Shown here: piece by piece, positions 14,733 through 23,151 of the stretch
Layout: every line of letters begins with the position of its first letter
Position numbering within the stretch: position 1 is the stretch's first letter
Origin: Streptomyces longisporoflavus
Lineage (GTDB): Bacteria > Actinomycetota > Actinomycetes > Streptomycetales > Streptomycetaceae
DNA length: 64,000 nt
Direction of reading: 5' to 3'
Assembly: GCF_014649775.1 (NCBI RefSeq)
Contig: NZ_BMTR01000002.1
Coordinates: 372,001 to 436,000, forward strand
Position numbers and translations under genes: made by a program
Notes under the pieces: model-generated
The model's database searches: none
Told to the model about the DNA's origin: nothing
What the model saw: the letters and a program-made list of their open reading frames with translations, nothing else

Positions 14733-15217
14733 TGGCCGATCTCGTCGTGCTCGGATTCTCGGACAAGGAGAAGGCGGAAGGAGTTCTGCGGCTCGCGAAG
14801 GAACTGTCCCGCCAGGAACTGCTGGACCTGGAGGACGCGGCGATCGCCTGGCGGACCATGGACGGCAAGCTCCATGTGCACCAGACGTTCAGCACCACGT
14901 CCACCGGCGCGGCCGGCGGCGCCCTGTGGGGCTCGCTGTTCGGCATGCTCTTCCTGATGCCGGTGTTCGGTGCCGCGGTGGGCGCGGCCACCGGCGCCAT
15001 CGCCGGAAAGCTCTCCGACATCGGCATCAACGACGCCTTCGTCAAGGAGACAGCCAGCACCCTCGAACCGGGCCGCGCGGCGCTCTTCGCCCTCGTCCGG
15101 CGCTCGACACCCGACCGCGTACGTGAGGCGGTACGTCCCTTCAACCCCACGGTGATCCGTACGTCGCTCACCAAGGACAGGGAGGAGGAGCTGGTCGAGG
15201 CCCTGCAGACGAAGTGA
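14732..15217 (+). CDS. DUF1269 domain-containing protein
   Basis: A 161-residue protein with an N-terminal alpha/beta half (VVLGFSDKEKAEGVL), a central Gly/Ala-rich hydrophobic hairpin (about 55-95) that may insert in membrane, and a C-terminal alpha/beta half. This is the DUF1269 layout. GGAGGAGGG precedes the ATG. The function is unknown; the family often appears beside stress and membrane genes, as here. Confidence 0.88.
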   Translation: MADLVVLGFSDKEKAEGVLRLAKELSRQELLDLEDAAIAWRTMDGKLHVHQTFSTTSTGAAGGALWGSLFGMLFLMPVFGAAVGAATGAIAGKLSDIGINDAFVKETASTLEPGRAALFALVRRSTPDRVREAVRPFNPTVIRTSLTKDREEELVEALQTK

Positions 15218-15265
15218 CCCGAAGCGGCCCGCCGACTTCGGACCGGGCCGCGCGACAGGCGCCGT

Positions 15266-15292
15266 CTCACACCGGGATTTCATCCGGGTGAG
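15266..15292. promoter_or_regulatory. Inverted repeat upstream of MalT-like regulator
   Basis: CTCACACCGG and CCGGGTGAG face each other across about 8 nt, 88 nt before the regulator start. The half-sites resemble those of the TCACC-N7-GGTGA boxes but the spacing is longer. It may be an autoregulatory variant or a hairpin ending the DUF1269 transcript. Confidence 0.35.
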
Positions 15293-15379
15293 ATGGCGCT
15301 TGCCGTGTGCTCCCGCTGTCCCGGGGACCGCATACTTGCCGCAGCCGCCGCACTCTGCTCCGAGAGCGAGGTGCCTACC

Positions 15380-17674
15380 ATGGCCGAGTCCGTCGGCCCC
15401 GCACAGGTCACAGGCGAGAACCGGGCGCCCGCCGGCACAGCGCCCGCGGTCCCCGCCTGGCTCGTCCCCCGGCCGCGTCTGACCGACCGTCTAGCCAGGG
15501 GTGTCCTCGGACCGCTGACGGTGATCGTGGGTCCCGTGGGCGCCGGAAAGACGGCTCTGGCCCTGGAATGGGCCCACACCCGGCGCCTGCCGGGCCCGCT
15601 CGCCTGGGTCACCTGCGACGGCCGCGCAGAGCAGTCCGGTGTCTTCTGGCCGCGGGTGGTCGGCGCGCTGCGCGAGGCCGGCCTCGACCTGCCGGAAACC
15701 GTGACCCCGGAAGCCGAACCGCTGCTCGTGGCGGCGCTCGCCGCCGATCTGAACGAGCTCGGCGGACCGGTGGTCCTTGTCCTCGACGACTTCCAGCCCG
15801 CTCCCGGCTCGCCGATCGCCGAGGGGGTCAGCAGCCTCCTGCGGCACCTGCCCGGCGTGCTGCGCCTGGTGGTGCTCGCCCGCCGGGACCCTCCCCTGCA
15901 CCTGCACCGGGGCCGGCTCACCAGCGAGGTGACCGAGCTGCGGACCGATGACCTGGCCTTCGACGACCGGGAGACGACGGCGCTGCTGGCCCAGCACGGG
16001 ATCGACGTGCCGAAGCAGACGGTCAGCGCGCTGCGGCGGCGCACGGACGGCTGGGCGGCCGGGCTGCGCCTCGCGGCGATGTCCATGGAGCGGCGAAGCG
16101 ATCCCGAGCGTTTCGTGGCGCAGTTCGCCGGAGACGACGAAGCCATCGCCAGCTACCTCATCGAGGAAGTGCTCGACCTGCAGCCCGACGGCATGCGCCG
16201 ACTGCTGCTCACGACCAGTGTCCTTGACCACGTGAACGCCGAACTCGCCGTCGAGCTCTCCGGCGAGGACGCGGGGCGGCACTTCGCCGCCCTCGTACGC
16301 GAGAACTCGTTCCTGCAACCCGTCGGACAGGGCTGGTACCGCTGCCATCAGATGTTCGCCGACGTACTGCGGATGTGCCTGCGCCACGAGACGCCCGGCC
16401 TGGTCGCGCCGTTGCACCGCCGCGCGGCGGCCTGGCTCGGCGAGCACGGTCTGCTGGCCGACGCCGTACGGCACCTGCTCGCCGCAGGCGACTGGGACCA
16501 GGCGGCCCGGCTGATCGTGGACCGGCTTGCGATCGGCCAGGTGCTCGGTCTCACCAGGCTGCGACTGCCGGACGAGCTCATCCGGCAGCTGCCCGAACAG
16601 TTGTCGGCCCGGGACCCCGAACCCGCTCTGCTCGCCGCGGCGGTCGCCCGGGTGCGCGACGACGATCAGCTGTGCTGCCGCCATCTCCAGCTGGCCGAGC
16701 GACTGATAGCCGAGCTGACGGCGGGTGAGGACCGCGCCGTCCGGTGCCGCCTGGCCCACGCCGTGATCCGCATGGACCAGCTGCACTCCCGTGCCCCCGA
16801 GGAGGCCCGTGCCGCCGCGGCCGACGCGGAGGCGGCTCTGGCGCGTCTGCCGCAGGCAGGCCTGTCGCAGCATCCCGAGATTCCCGCGCTCACGTTGATG
16901 ATCCGCGGTGGCGGCGAGTTGCGGGCCGGCGCCCTCAAGGCCGCCGAAGCCTCTCTCACCGGGGGCCTCAAGGCCGCGGGCGCCGCGGGCAACGGCGCGC
17001 TGCGCCGGGACTGCCTCGTCGACCTCGCACTCCTCGAGGCGCTTCGCGGCCGCTTCCGGGGCGCCGACGAACTCGCCGCCCAGGCCACCCAGCCGCCCCT
17101 GCCCGCCTGGACCGTGGCGGAGCGCTCCCAGGGATCCCTGCACCTCGTGCGCGCCTGGGTCGAACTGGCACGGGCCGAACCCGGCCGCGCGCGGCACGAA
17201 CTCACCAGAGCCGACGCCGTGTTGCGTGCCATGCCCGACGTGTTCCTCTCCGAGGTCGCCTCCCTGCTTGCGTGGCTGGCGACGGCGGTGGAGCGGGGCG
17301 GTACGGCGGTCGTCCCGATCGGTGACGTGGTGGCCGCGTCCCGGCTGCCCCGCACCCTGCTGCGGGCCGTGGTGCCGGCGTGCGTCTCCCTGCTCGACTC
17401 AGTGCGCCACAGGGGCGCCGTCGGCGCCGCGCCGCAGCAGGTGGCGGCGCGGCCCGCCCTCACCCTCGTCGGTGCCCCGGCCGAGCGGCTCAGCGCGCGC
17501 GAGCGCGATGTCCTGGGCCGGCTGGCGCAGATGATGACCACCGAGGAGATCGCCGAGGAGCTGTACCTCTCGGTGAACACCGTGAAGACGCATCTCAAGA
17601 GCGTCTACCGCAAGCTCGCCGTGACCCGGCGCTCGGCCGCCGTCCGGCGAGCCCGCGAACTCCAGATCCTGTGA
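15380..17674 (+). CDS. LuxR family regulator, MalT-like (NTPase-TPR-HTH)
   Basis: A 764-residue regulator. The Walker A motif GPVGAGKTALALEW is near residue 50 and the Walker B segment VVLVLDDFQ about 85 residues later. A winged-helix and TPR-like helical region fills the middle, and a C-terminal LuxR HTH (LSARERDVLGRL... TVKTHLKSVYRKL) occupies about 700-764. The start at 15380 is supported by GAGG 8 nt upstream. Such proteins are ATP-dependent activators that sense a ligand through the helical domain. Its position in the middle of the TCACC-N7-GGTGA genes makes it a candidate for the factor reading that box. It converges with a short LuxR gene whose HTH is clearly related. Confidence 0.9.
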   Translation: MAESVGPAQVTGENRAPAGTAPAVPAWLVPRPRLTDRLARGVLGPLTVIVGPVGAGKTALALEWAHTRRLPGPLAWVTCDGRAEQSGVFWPRVVGALREAGLDLPETVTPEAEPLLVAALAADLNELGGPVVLVLDDFQPAPGSPIAEGVSSLLRHLPGVLRLVVLARRDPPLHLHRGRLTSEVTELRTDDLAFDDRETTALLAQHGIDVPKQTVSALRRRTDGWAAGLRLAAMSMERRSDPERFVAQFAGDDEAIASYLIEEVLDLQPDGMRRLLLTTSVLDHVNAELAVELSGEDAGRHFAALVRENSFLQPVGQGWYRCHQMFADVLRMCLRHETPGLVAPLHRRAAAWLGEHGLLADAVRHLLAAGDWDQAARLIVDRLAIGQVLGLTRLRLPDELIRQLPEQLSARDPEPALLAAAVARVRDDDQLCCRHLQLAERLIAELTAGEDRAVRCRLAHAVIRMDQLHSRAPEEARAAAADAEAALARLPQAGLSQHPEIPALTLMIRGGGELRAGALKAAEASLTGGLKAAGAAGNGALRRDCLVDLALLEALRGRFRGADELAAQATQPPLPAWTVAERSQGSLHLVRAWVELARAEPGRARHELTRADAVLRAMPDVFLSEVASLLAWLATAVERGGTAVVPIGDVVAASRLPRTLLRAVVPACVSLLDSVRHRGAVGAAPQQVAARPALTLVGAPAERLSARERDVLGRLAQMMTTEEIAEELYLSVNTVKTHLKSVYRKLAVTRRSAAVRRARELQIL

Positions 17675-17722
17675 GGAACGGGACGGGCGACGGTGCTTCC
17701 CGATCGCGGCAGACGCGCCGCG

Positions 17723-18232
17723 CTAACAGAGTCCCAGCGCGCGCCCCCGCTCCACGGCCTCGGCCCTGGAACACACGCCCAGCTTCCGGTACACGGCGTG
17801 GACGTGGCTCTTGACCGTGTTCACCGACACGTACAGATCGTCGGCGATCTGACGCAGCGGCACCTCCTGTCGCAACCTGCGGAGCACGGCCAGCTGACAC
17901 TGCGTCAACGGCTGCGCGGGCAGCCGGGCGGGCCGCTCCGGCTGCGCGGGCACGAAGGCCAGTACAGCGGCCGCCTCCCCCACCAGCGCACCCGCACTGC
18001 GTAGGTCGCCCATACCCCCCGCGATCCGTACCAGGGCGCCTGCGACCCATACCAGACAGGCCGTCACGGCGGGTTCGGTCGCATCGGCTGTACCGGTCAG
18101 ATCGGTTAGATCGGTCTTATCGGCCGCTCGGGCTTCTCGGCTGAGAACGTGCAACCGGCCGTGCAGGACGGAAACTTCGCCCGCCCCACCCCTGGAGCCG
18201 CTTCGCGACTCGGCGCACAGCGCCACGGACAT
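17723..18232 (-). CDS. Short LuxR-type HTH regulator
   Basis: A 169-residue protein with a C-terminal LuxR/NarL HTH (LTQCQLAVLRRLRQEVPLR... TVKSHVHAVYRKLGV). The N-terminal part has no receiver signature (no conserved Asp pocket or Lys) and contains an Asp/Thr-rich stretch encoded by repeats of GATCGGT-like sequence (18097-18120). The HTH is most similar within the window to that of the convergent MalT-like protein, so it may be a derived relic that kept the DNA-binding end. The ATG at 18232 follows GGGGAGG with 8-nt spacing. Co-regulation with, or modulation of, the MalT-like protein is plausible inference. Confidence 0.75.
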   Translation of the reverse strand: MSVALCAESRSGSRGGAGEVSVLHGRLHVLSREARAADKTDLTDLTGTADATEPAVTACLVWVAGALVRIAGGMGDLRSAGALVGEAAAVLAFVPAQPERPARLPAQPLTQCQLAVLRRLRQEVPLRQIADDLYVSVNTVKSHVHAVYRKLGVCSRAEAVERGRALGLC

Positions 18233-18362
18233 GCCCCTCACCTCCCCATGTGCAGGGCATTACCCCTACACCGTGAGGCGGTCGGCACCGCTGCGGAAGG
18301 GGCTGGTCGGCTCTTTTCGAACAGGATCCCGCCCCTCTCCGGAAACCGGTCGGCGCCGCGGT

Positions 18363-18626
18363 CTAGCCTCCCGTGCCGGGCAGCCTGCGGACTTCGAGCA
18401 GTTCGAGGCCGAGAGCCTCGATGCGGTCGAGGATCCCGTACAGCGCCGCCTGGTCAAGGCCCGCTCCCACCAGCACCGTTTCGGCGGGGCGCAGCACGAT
18501 CGTCATCTCTGTGAAGGCCGACCGGAAAGCCTCACCGATCCTGCCCCTGACGCGGATCTCGAAGTCGGCGCCGCCGGGTGGGGTACCGGCCGGCCCGGGC
18601 CCCGATTCCTCCTGTGCCCCGCCCAT
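18363..18626 (-). CDS. Small conserved hypothetical protein
   Basis: An 87-residue protein with an excellent ribosome-binding site (AGGAGGTG) 6 nt before the ATG. The N-terminal 20 residues are Gly/Pro rich. The rest is a compact alpha/beta pattern (IRVRGRIGEAF... IVLRPAETVLVGAGLDQAALYGILDRIEALGLELLEVR style) that looks like a small ligand-binding or ACT-like fold. Function not recognised. A TCACC-N7-GGTGA box lies 67 nt upstream. Confidence 0.7.
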   Translation of the reverse strand: MGGAQEESGPGPAGTPPGGADFEIRVRGRIGEAFRSAFTEMTIVLRPAETVLVGAGLDQAALYGILDRIEALGLELLEVRRLPGTGG

Positions 18627-18692
18627 GGCGACACCTCCTGTACGACGGCCTGGCCATCGGCCGCCATTCTCGCGGCCCCACCGCGGACGGCA

Positions 18693-18709
18693 TCACCTTG
18701 CACGGGTGA
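18693..18709. promoter_or_regulatory. TCACC-N7-GGTGA box, minus-strand gene
   Basis: TCACCTTGCACGGGTGA is a perfect match to the 17-bp motif, 67 nt upstream of the 18626 start. GAGAAT on the minus strand (18666-18671) follows after 21 nt as a possible -10 hexamer. Confidence 0.6.
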
Positions 18710-18735
18710 CGGCGCTCCCACCGGGGCCGGCGGGC

Positions 18736-18752
18736 TCATCCGTTGCGGGTGA
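18736..18752. promoter_or_regulatory. TCATC-N7-GGTGA box, plus-strand gene
   Basis: TCATCCGTTGCGGGTGA has one mismatch in the left half-site and lies 57 nt upstream of the second DUF7144 gene. GATGCT at 18776-18781 follows after 23 nt. With the site at 18693 it forms a back-to-back pair serving divergent genes. Confidence 0.55.
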
Positions 18753-18808
18753 ACCGGCGGGGGCGGGGCCGGGCGGATGCTCCGGGTTCACCCATGAGGA
18801 GGTTCGAC

Positions 18809-19270
18809 ATGGCAGATCAGGTCTCTCGGGGCCAGGCCCGTTCCGATGTCCCCGAACCGCAGCCGCGCGTCAATCCGGTCGCCGTCGGAGGAGTCGTCTT
18901 CGCCGTGTGTGTGCTGGGCATCATCGGCACGTTCCACGCGATCGCGGGACTCTCCACGGTCCTCAGCGACAACTACTACCAGTCGCAGAACGAATACCCT
19001 TTCGACTTCAACCCCAACGTCCGCGGCTGGATCCAGATGATTTCCGGCGTCGTCGTCCTGGCGGCCGCGTTCAGCCTCTTCAGCGGTCGCACCTGGGCCC
19101 GTGCCGTCGGGATCACCGTCGCGGGGCTCAGCGCGATGGAGAACTTCTTCTTCACCCCGTACCACCCGGTGTGGTCGGCCATCATCATCGGCCTCGACGT
19201 TCTGGTGATCTGGGCACTGGCCGTGTACGGCCATCCTCAGGCGCACAAGGTCTACGGAGCGCCTCTCTAG
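18809..19270 (+). CDS. DUF7144 family membrane protein (second copy)
   Basis: A 153-residue protein with a polar N terminus of about 30 residues and four transmembrane helices. The segment RGWIQMISG corresponds to WGWIHMIIG in the first copy, and the helix spacing is the same. GAGGAGG lies 6 nt before the ATG. The two copies carry the same type of upstream box, which suggests shared control. Function unknown. Confidence 0.85.
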   Translation: MADQVSRGQARSDVPEPQPRVNPVAVGGVVFAVCVLGIIGTFHAIAGLSTVLSDNYYQSQNEYPFDFNPNVRGWIQMISGVVVLAAAFSLFSGRTWARAVGITVAGLSAMENFFFTPYHPVWSAIIIGLDVLVIWALAVYGHPQAHKVYGAPL

Positions 19271-19278
19271 ACGGGCGT

Positions 19279-19333
19279 GGCCGGTCGCCGGGCCGGTCCC
19301 GCGGCCGGTCCTGCGGCTGGTCCGCGGCCGGTC
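19279..19333. repeat. Imperfect 12-bp tandem repeat (GGCCGGTC core), 5 copies
   Basis: Five copies of GG[CT]CGGTC or a one-base variant at roughly 11-12-bp spacing fill the gap between the convergent DUF7144 and lipid-kinase genes. The copies could pair in several registers, so this may act as a terminator. It is too short and irregular for a CRISPR array. Confidence 0.45.
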
Positions 19334-19359
19334 ACCCGGCGCCGGGAGGCCAGCCCTTC

Positions 19360-20664
19360 TCAGCTCCGGAAGGTCAGCCCGAGCCTGCCGATCTGACGCC
19401 AGTCGAGCCGCGGACGCTCCCGGTACGCCCCCGGCCGCTTCCTCGGCACGATCACCCGCAGGGCCCCGGGCCGCACCTCGCAGTGCACGGGGACGCTCAG
19501 ATGCACCGCCTCGCCGTCGATGCCGGCCGGGATCTCCTCCTGGTCGGCGTCGACGATCACGGAGGCGGCGGTGGCCCGGTTCAGGCCTGCGGCCTGCTCT
19601 CCCCGCAGCAGCCCCGCGACCTGGGCGGCACTGGTGACCCGCACGCCGACGCAGCCGAGAACCCCGCCGTCAAGCCGTGTCCGGCGGCCGAGCCCGGCGA
19701 TGTCCTTGGTGCCGTAGGGGTTGTTGCTCACCAGCAGGGCCTGCGGTTGCGAGAATTCGTGCTCCCCGGCGCGTGCGGAGAGCCGGGCCCCCTCCTGGCC
19801 CACGAGGAGATCGGGCAGAAGCTTGAGGGTGGTACGCGTTTTGTCGTTCCGGTACGCCGGGCTCTGCACCACCTCGGCGTACGCACCGAACGACACGTTG
19901 TTCACAAAGGGCCGCCCTCCGGCCCGGCCGAGGTCCACCCGCAGCTCCACCCCGTCCTGCAACGCGTCCAGGGCCGTCGACGGATCGTCGCGGTCCAGGC
20001 CCAGATCGAGGGCGAAGTGATTGCGGGTGCCCGCCGGGATGACCAGGAAGGGCAGATCGAGGGCGGCCGCGACCTCGGCGACCAGCGCCTGGGTGCCGTC
20101 GCCGCCCGCGACGCCGAGCAGATCGGCGCCCTCGGCCGCGCACTTTCGCGCGAGGGCCGCCACATCGGTCTCACCGGGGCCTTCAAGCAGCACCACTTCG
20201 GCCCCGCGCGCGCCCGCGAGCTCACGCAGCTCGAACCGTCCCACTTTGCCGCCGCCGGAGCGCGGATTCATGATCAGGACCGGCCGGCGGAACGTCCCGG
20301 CCGGCCGCTCGGGCATCGTCTCCGGGGCCTTGTGCCGGGCAAGAGCGGCGCGGCCCGCGCCCGCCGCGAGGAGCCACAGCGCGGCGGACACCAGGACCAC
20401 CCAGGTGAGACGGGCCCGGGTGTACTCCACGAGCACCCAGGTCGGAGCAGCCAGCGCGAGCAGTACCGCCAGGATCCGCGGCAGGCCGCGCCTGCTGAGG
20501 ATCCACCAGACCGCCGCGGCCGTGACCGCCAGGCCCGCGAGCCCCACGCCGAGCAGCGCGAAGGTCCTGAACCCCGCGAACACCGCGAGCACCAGGACCG
20601 CGGCAGCGGCGGATGCCAGGGACGCCCGGGCCAGCCATCGCTGTCCTCGCATCGTCGGTTCCAT
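19360..20664 (-). CDS. Diacylglycerol kinase family protein
   Basis: A 434-residue protein: three or four N-terminal transmembrane helices (about 10-105), then a DagK catalytic domain beginning at RPVLIMNPRSGGGKVGRF (about residue 128). The glycine loop is GVAGGDGTQALVAEV and a later active-site strand contains IPAGTRNHFALDLG. DagK/LCB5 proteins phosphorylate lipid alcohols with ATP; with the membrane anchor it probably acts on diacylglycerol or another polyprenyl/lipid alcohol. The start is uncertain: GGGAGG is only 1 nt from the ATG at 20664, and an ATG 12 nt inside is an alternative. Divergent from DUF2252 across two TCACC-type boxes. Confidence 0.88.
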   Translation of the reverse strand: MEPTMRGQRWLARASLASAAAAVLVLAVFAGFRTFALLGVGLAGLAVTAAAVWWILSRRGLPRILAVLLALAAPTWVLVEYTRARLTWVVLVSAALWLLAAGAGRAALARHKAPETMPERPAGTFRRPVLIMNPRSGGGKVGRFELRELAGARGAEVVLLEGPGETDVAALARKCAAEGADLLGVAGGDGTQALVAEVAAALDLPFLVIPAGTRNHFALDLGLDRDDPSTALDALQDGVELRVDLGRAGGRPFVNNVSFGAYAEVVQSPAYRNDKTRTTLKLLPDLLVGQEGARLSARAGEHEFSQPQALLVSNNPYGTKDIAGLGRRTRLDGGVLGCVGVRVTSAAQVAGLLRGEQAAGLNRATAASVIVDADQEEIPAGIDGEAVHLSVPVHCEVRPGALRVIVPRKRPGAYRERPRLDWRQIGRLGLTFRS

Positions 20665-20700
20665 GCCTCCCAGTCTGCGGCCCCGGAGGGCCCCGGGGCC

Positions 20701-20717
20701 TCACCCCTGAGAGGCGA
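20701..20717. promoter_or_regulatory. TCACC-N7-GGCGA box
   Basis: TCACCCCTGAGAGGCGA has one mismatch in the right half-site and lies 37 nt upstream of the DagK-family start. It is paired with another copy 2 nt away at 20720-20736. Confidence 0.4.
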
Positions 20718-20719
20718 CC

Positions 20720-20736
20720 TCACACCGCCGGGGTGA
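20720..20736. promoter_or_regulatory. TCACA-N7-GGTGA box
   Basis: TCACACCGCCGGGGTGA has one mismatch in the left half-site and lies 54 nt upstream of the DUF2252 gene. CAGAGT at 20759-20764 follows after 22 nt as a possible -10 hexamer. Confidence 0.5.
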
Positions 20737-20789
20737 CGCCGTGCGGCCGCTCCTGGCCCAGAGTCCTCAGCGCCTGGAGGGAGCGAGCC

Positions 20790-22196
20790 ATGACCGAGAC
20801 CACGCACCAGCACCTCACCCCGCGGGAACGGGCAGCCCTGGGCAGGGCCGCCCGCGACCATGCCCGGCGATCCGACCACGCCGAGTTCGTACCCGCACCA
20901 GACCGGCCCGACCCGGTCGACGTGATCGAACGGCAGTCGGCGAGCAGGATCCCGGAGCTCGTGCCGATCCGCTACGGGCGGATGCTGGAGTCGCCGTTCC
21001 GCTTCTTCCGCGGAGCAGCCGCCATCATGGCCACCGACCTGGCCACCTCCCCGTCGAGCGGGCTGCGGGCCCAGCTGTGCGGAGACGCGCACATGTTGAA
21101 CTTCCGGCTGCTCGCCTCACCCGAGCGGCATCTGATGTTCGACGTCAACGACTTCGACGAGACGCTTCCCGGGCCATGGGAGTGGGACCTCAAACGTCTC
21201 GTGGTCAGCCTCGTCATCGCGGGGCGCGACAACGGCTTCAAGACGCCGGAGCGGGCCCGCGTGGTGCGCGCGACGGTGCGCGCGTACCGCGAGTCGATGA
21301 GCGAGTTCGCCGGGATGCGGACGCTCGACGTGTGGTACTCGCGGATCGACGCGGAGGAGCTGTTCGCCACGATGTCCGGCAAGCTGGACACGGGGGCGCG
21401 GCGGAGGATGTCCCGCGCGCTCAAGAAGGCCCGCACCCGTGACCACCTCCAGGCGTTGGAGAAGCTGGCCCGGGTGGTCGACGGCCAGCTGCGGATCACG
21501 CCCGACCCGCCCCTGATCACCCCGCTGCACGACCTCATGCCGGGTGTCGAGCGCAAGCAGCTTGAACACGAACTGCGGGAGCTGATCGACCGGTACGCGC
21601 TGACGCTGCCCGGCGACCGCCAGGCACTGCTGGCCCAGTACCGGGTGGTCGACATGGCCCGGAAAGTGGTCGGGGTGGGCAGCGTGGGAACCCGCTGCTG
21701 GATCATTCTGCTGCTCGGCCGGGACGACGACGACCCGCTCCTGCTGCAGGCCAAGGAGGCGTCGTCGTCGGTCCTCGCGGAGTTCGCGGGCGTGAGCAGC
21801 CACCTCAATCAGGGAGAACGGGTCGTCGCGGGGCAGCGTCTGATGCAGGCGACCAGCGACATGTTCCTGGGCTGGGAGCGGGTGACAGGACTCGACGGCC
21901 GCGAACGCGACTTCTACGTACGGCAGTTGCGGGACTGGAAGGCCATACCCCAGGCCGAGCTGATGACCCCCGACGTCATGCGGCTGTTCGGCCGGATGTG
22001 CGGTGCGACCCTGGCCCGCGCGCATGCGCGCTCCGGCGACCGGATCGCCGTCGCCGCCTATCTGGGCGGCTCCGACTCCTTCGACCGGGCCTTGGCGCGG
22101 TTCGCGGAGTCGTACGCCGACCAGAACGAGCGCGACCACCGTGCGCTGGCCGCCGCCGTGCGGGCCGGCCGGGTCACCGCGGCGTCGACCGAGTGA
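20790..22196 (+). CDS. DUF2252 domain-containing protein
   Basis: A 468-residue soluble protein. It has the DUF2252 signatures: RYGRMLESPFRFFRGAA, CGDAHMLNF, and FDVNDFDETLPGPWEWDLKRL, which includes an HxN/DxD-like arrangement reminiscent of aminoglycoside-kinase folds. The later segment VGTRCWIILLLG is also typical. The family is thought to be kinase-like but its substrate is unknown. GGAGG lies 9 nt before the ATG. Its last 139 bp overlap the convergent BrkB gene. Confidence 0.88.
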   Translation: MTETTHQHLTPRERAALGRAARDHARRSDHAEFVPAPDRPDPVDVIERQSASRIPELVPIRYGRMLESPFRFFRGAAAIMATDLATSPSSGLRAQLCGDAHMLNFRLLASPERHLMFDVNDFDETLPGPWEWDLKRLVVSLVIAGRDNGFKTPERARVVRATVRAYRESMSEFAGMRTLDVWYSRIDAEELFATMSGKLDTGARRRMSRALKKARTRDHLQALEKLARVVDGQLRITPDPPLITPLHDLMPGVERKQLEHELRELIDRYALTLPGDRQALLAQYRVVDMARKVVGVGSVGTRCWIILLLGRDDDDPLLLQAKEASSSVLAEFAGVSSHLNQGERVVAGQRLMQATSDMFLGWERVTGLDGRERDFYVRQLRDWKAIPQAELMTPDVMRLFGRMCGATLARAHARSGDRIAVAAYLGGSDSFDRALARFAESYADQNERDHRALAAAVRAGRVTAASTE

Positions 22197-22993
22197 TCCG
22201 CCCTCGGCCCGCCGAGCCAGTGGCGCAGGAATTCCTCCTGGGCGAGTATCCGGCCGACGGCTATGCCGAACACGATGGTGGTGAAGTACAGGATCAGCCA
22301 GGACAGCACGGTGAACACCGAGCCGAGCGCCGCGTAGCGCTGCTCGCTCATCCGTAGCGCACGCGGCAGCCACAGCCCCGACGCGGCACTGAAGGCAGCT
22401 CCTCCCACACCCGCGAGCACGGCGCCGGGCAGCAGGGGCAGCCAGGGCACCCGTCCTGCGAGCAGCAGGTGCTGGGTCCACCACCACATCAGGACCGCGG
22501 CGAGGGACTGCAGGATGACCCCCAGTACGGGTCCCGCGCCGAACGCCCGGTGCAGCGCTCCCTGCACGATGAGCATCGCGATCCACACGAGAAGCCACAC
22601 GGCCCAGCGCCAGGCCACCAGGCGTACGGCGGGGCGTGGCAGGTCCCAGGAGCGTTCGCACATGCGTTGCAGGGCGCGGGTGAAGGCCGTGGCGGACAGC
22701 AGCGCTACCAGCACGCTGGCCGCGCCCCAGTTGTGCAACACGGTGTCCCCGGCCGCGGACACCACCTCGGCCCGCTCCACCACCGGACCGCTCGACCCGA
22801 GCATGGTGCGCAGCGAGCGCACCAGTTCCTGCCGGACGGCGTGCGGGCTGAACGAGGCCACCGCGATGAGCATCGGCAGCGCGGCCAGGAACGCCTGTGC
22901 CGCAAGTCGCGTCGACATGTCGAGAATGGTGACGCGCACGAGCTGCTGGACGACGCGCCCCGCCAGCGGCAGGGCCGCGAAGGCGATCCGCAT
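22058..22993 (-). CDS. YihY/BrkB family membrane protein
   Basis: A 311-residue protein with six hydrophobic helices; the first follows RLAAQAFLAALPMLIAVAS and the last contains LSWLILYFTTIVFGIAVG, as in YihY/BrkB proteins. The C-terminal 45 residues are Arg/Ala/Ser rich and are encoded opposite the end of the DUF2252 gene, so they may be under little constraint. AGAGGA precedes the ATG. The family is not the tRNA-processing enzyme once proposed; its role, possibly transport, is unknown. TCGCC-N7-GGTGA lies 82 nt upstream. Confidence 0.85.
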   Translation of the reverse strand: MRIAFAALPLAGRVVQQLVRVTILDMSTRLAAQAFLAALPMLIAVASFSPHAVRQELVRSLRTMLGSSGPVVERAEVVSAAGDTVLHNWGAASVLVALLSATAFTRALQRMCERSWDLPRPAVRLVAWRWAVWLLVWIAMLIVQGALHRAFGAGPVLGVILQSLAAVLMWWWTQHLLLAGRVPWLPLLPGAVLAGVGGAAFSAASGLWLPRALRMSEQRYAALGSVFTVLSWLILYFTTIVFGIAVGRILAQEEFLRHWLGGPRADHSVDAAVTRPARTAAASARWSRSFWSAYDSANRAKARSKESEPPR

Positions 22994-23074
22994 GACGGTG
23001 TCCTCTCGTAGCAGGGACCGGCCGGACCGACCGGCTCCTGCCGGACACCCTCAGCTCCACCGCCTCGCCGCACG

Positions 23075-23091
23075 TCGCCCGCTCCGGGTGA
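23075..23091. promoter_or_regulatory. TCGCC-N7-GGTGA box
   Basis: TCGCCCGCTCCGGGTGA has one mismatch in the left half-site, 82 nt upstream of the BrkB gene. It runs directly into a 26-bp direct repeat that carries further GGTGA half-sites. Confidence 0.45.
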
Positions 23092-23138
23092 CGTACGCCG
23101 GTGACCGCTACCGGTGACGTATGCCGGTGACCGCCCGC
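23087..23138. repeat. 26-bp direct repeat, two copies
   Basis: Two adjacent 26-bp units, each beginning GGTGACGTA[CT]GCCGGTGACCGC, differ at only a few positions. Each unit holds two GGTGA half-sites 13 nt apart, so four half-sites in the same orientation lie between the BrkB gene and the ATP-binding-like gene. Confidence 0.6.
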
Positions 23139-23151
23139 GGCGGCCGCGGGA

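Noticed and set aside
15266..15292. Full member of the TCACC-N7-GGTGA set
   Set aside because: The half-sites fit but the spacing is 15 nt, so it was kept only as a separate, weaker inverted repeat.
19279..19333. Short repeated GGCCGGTC units as a CRISPR array
   Set aside because: Units are about 12 bp without separate spacers, and no cas genes are present.
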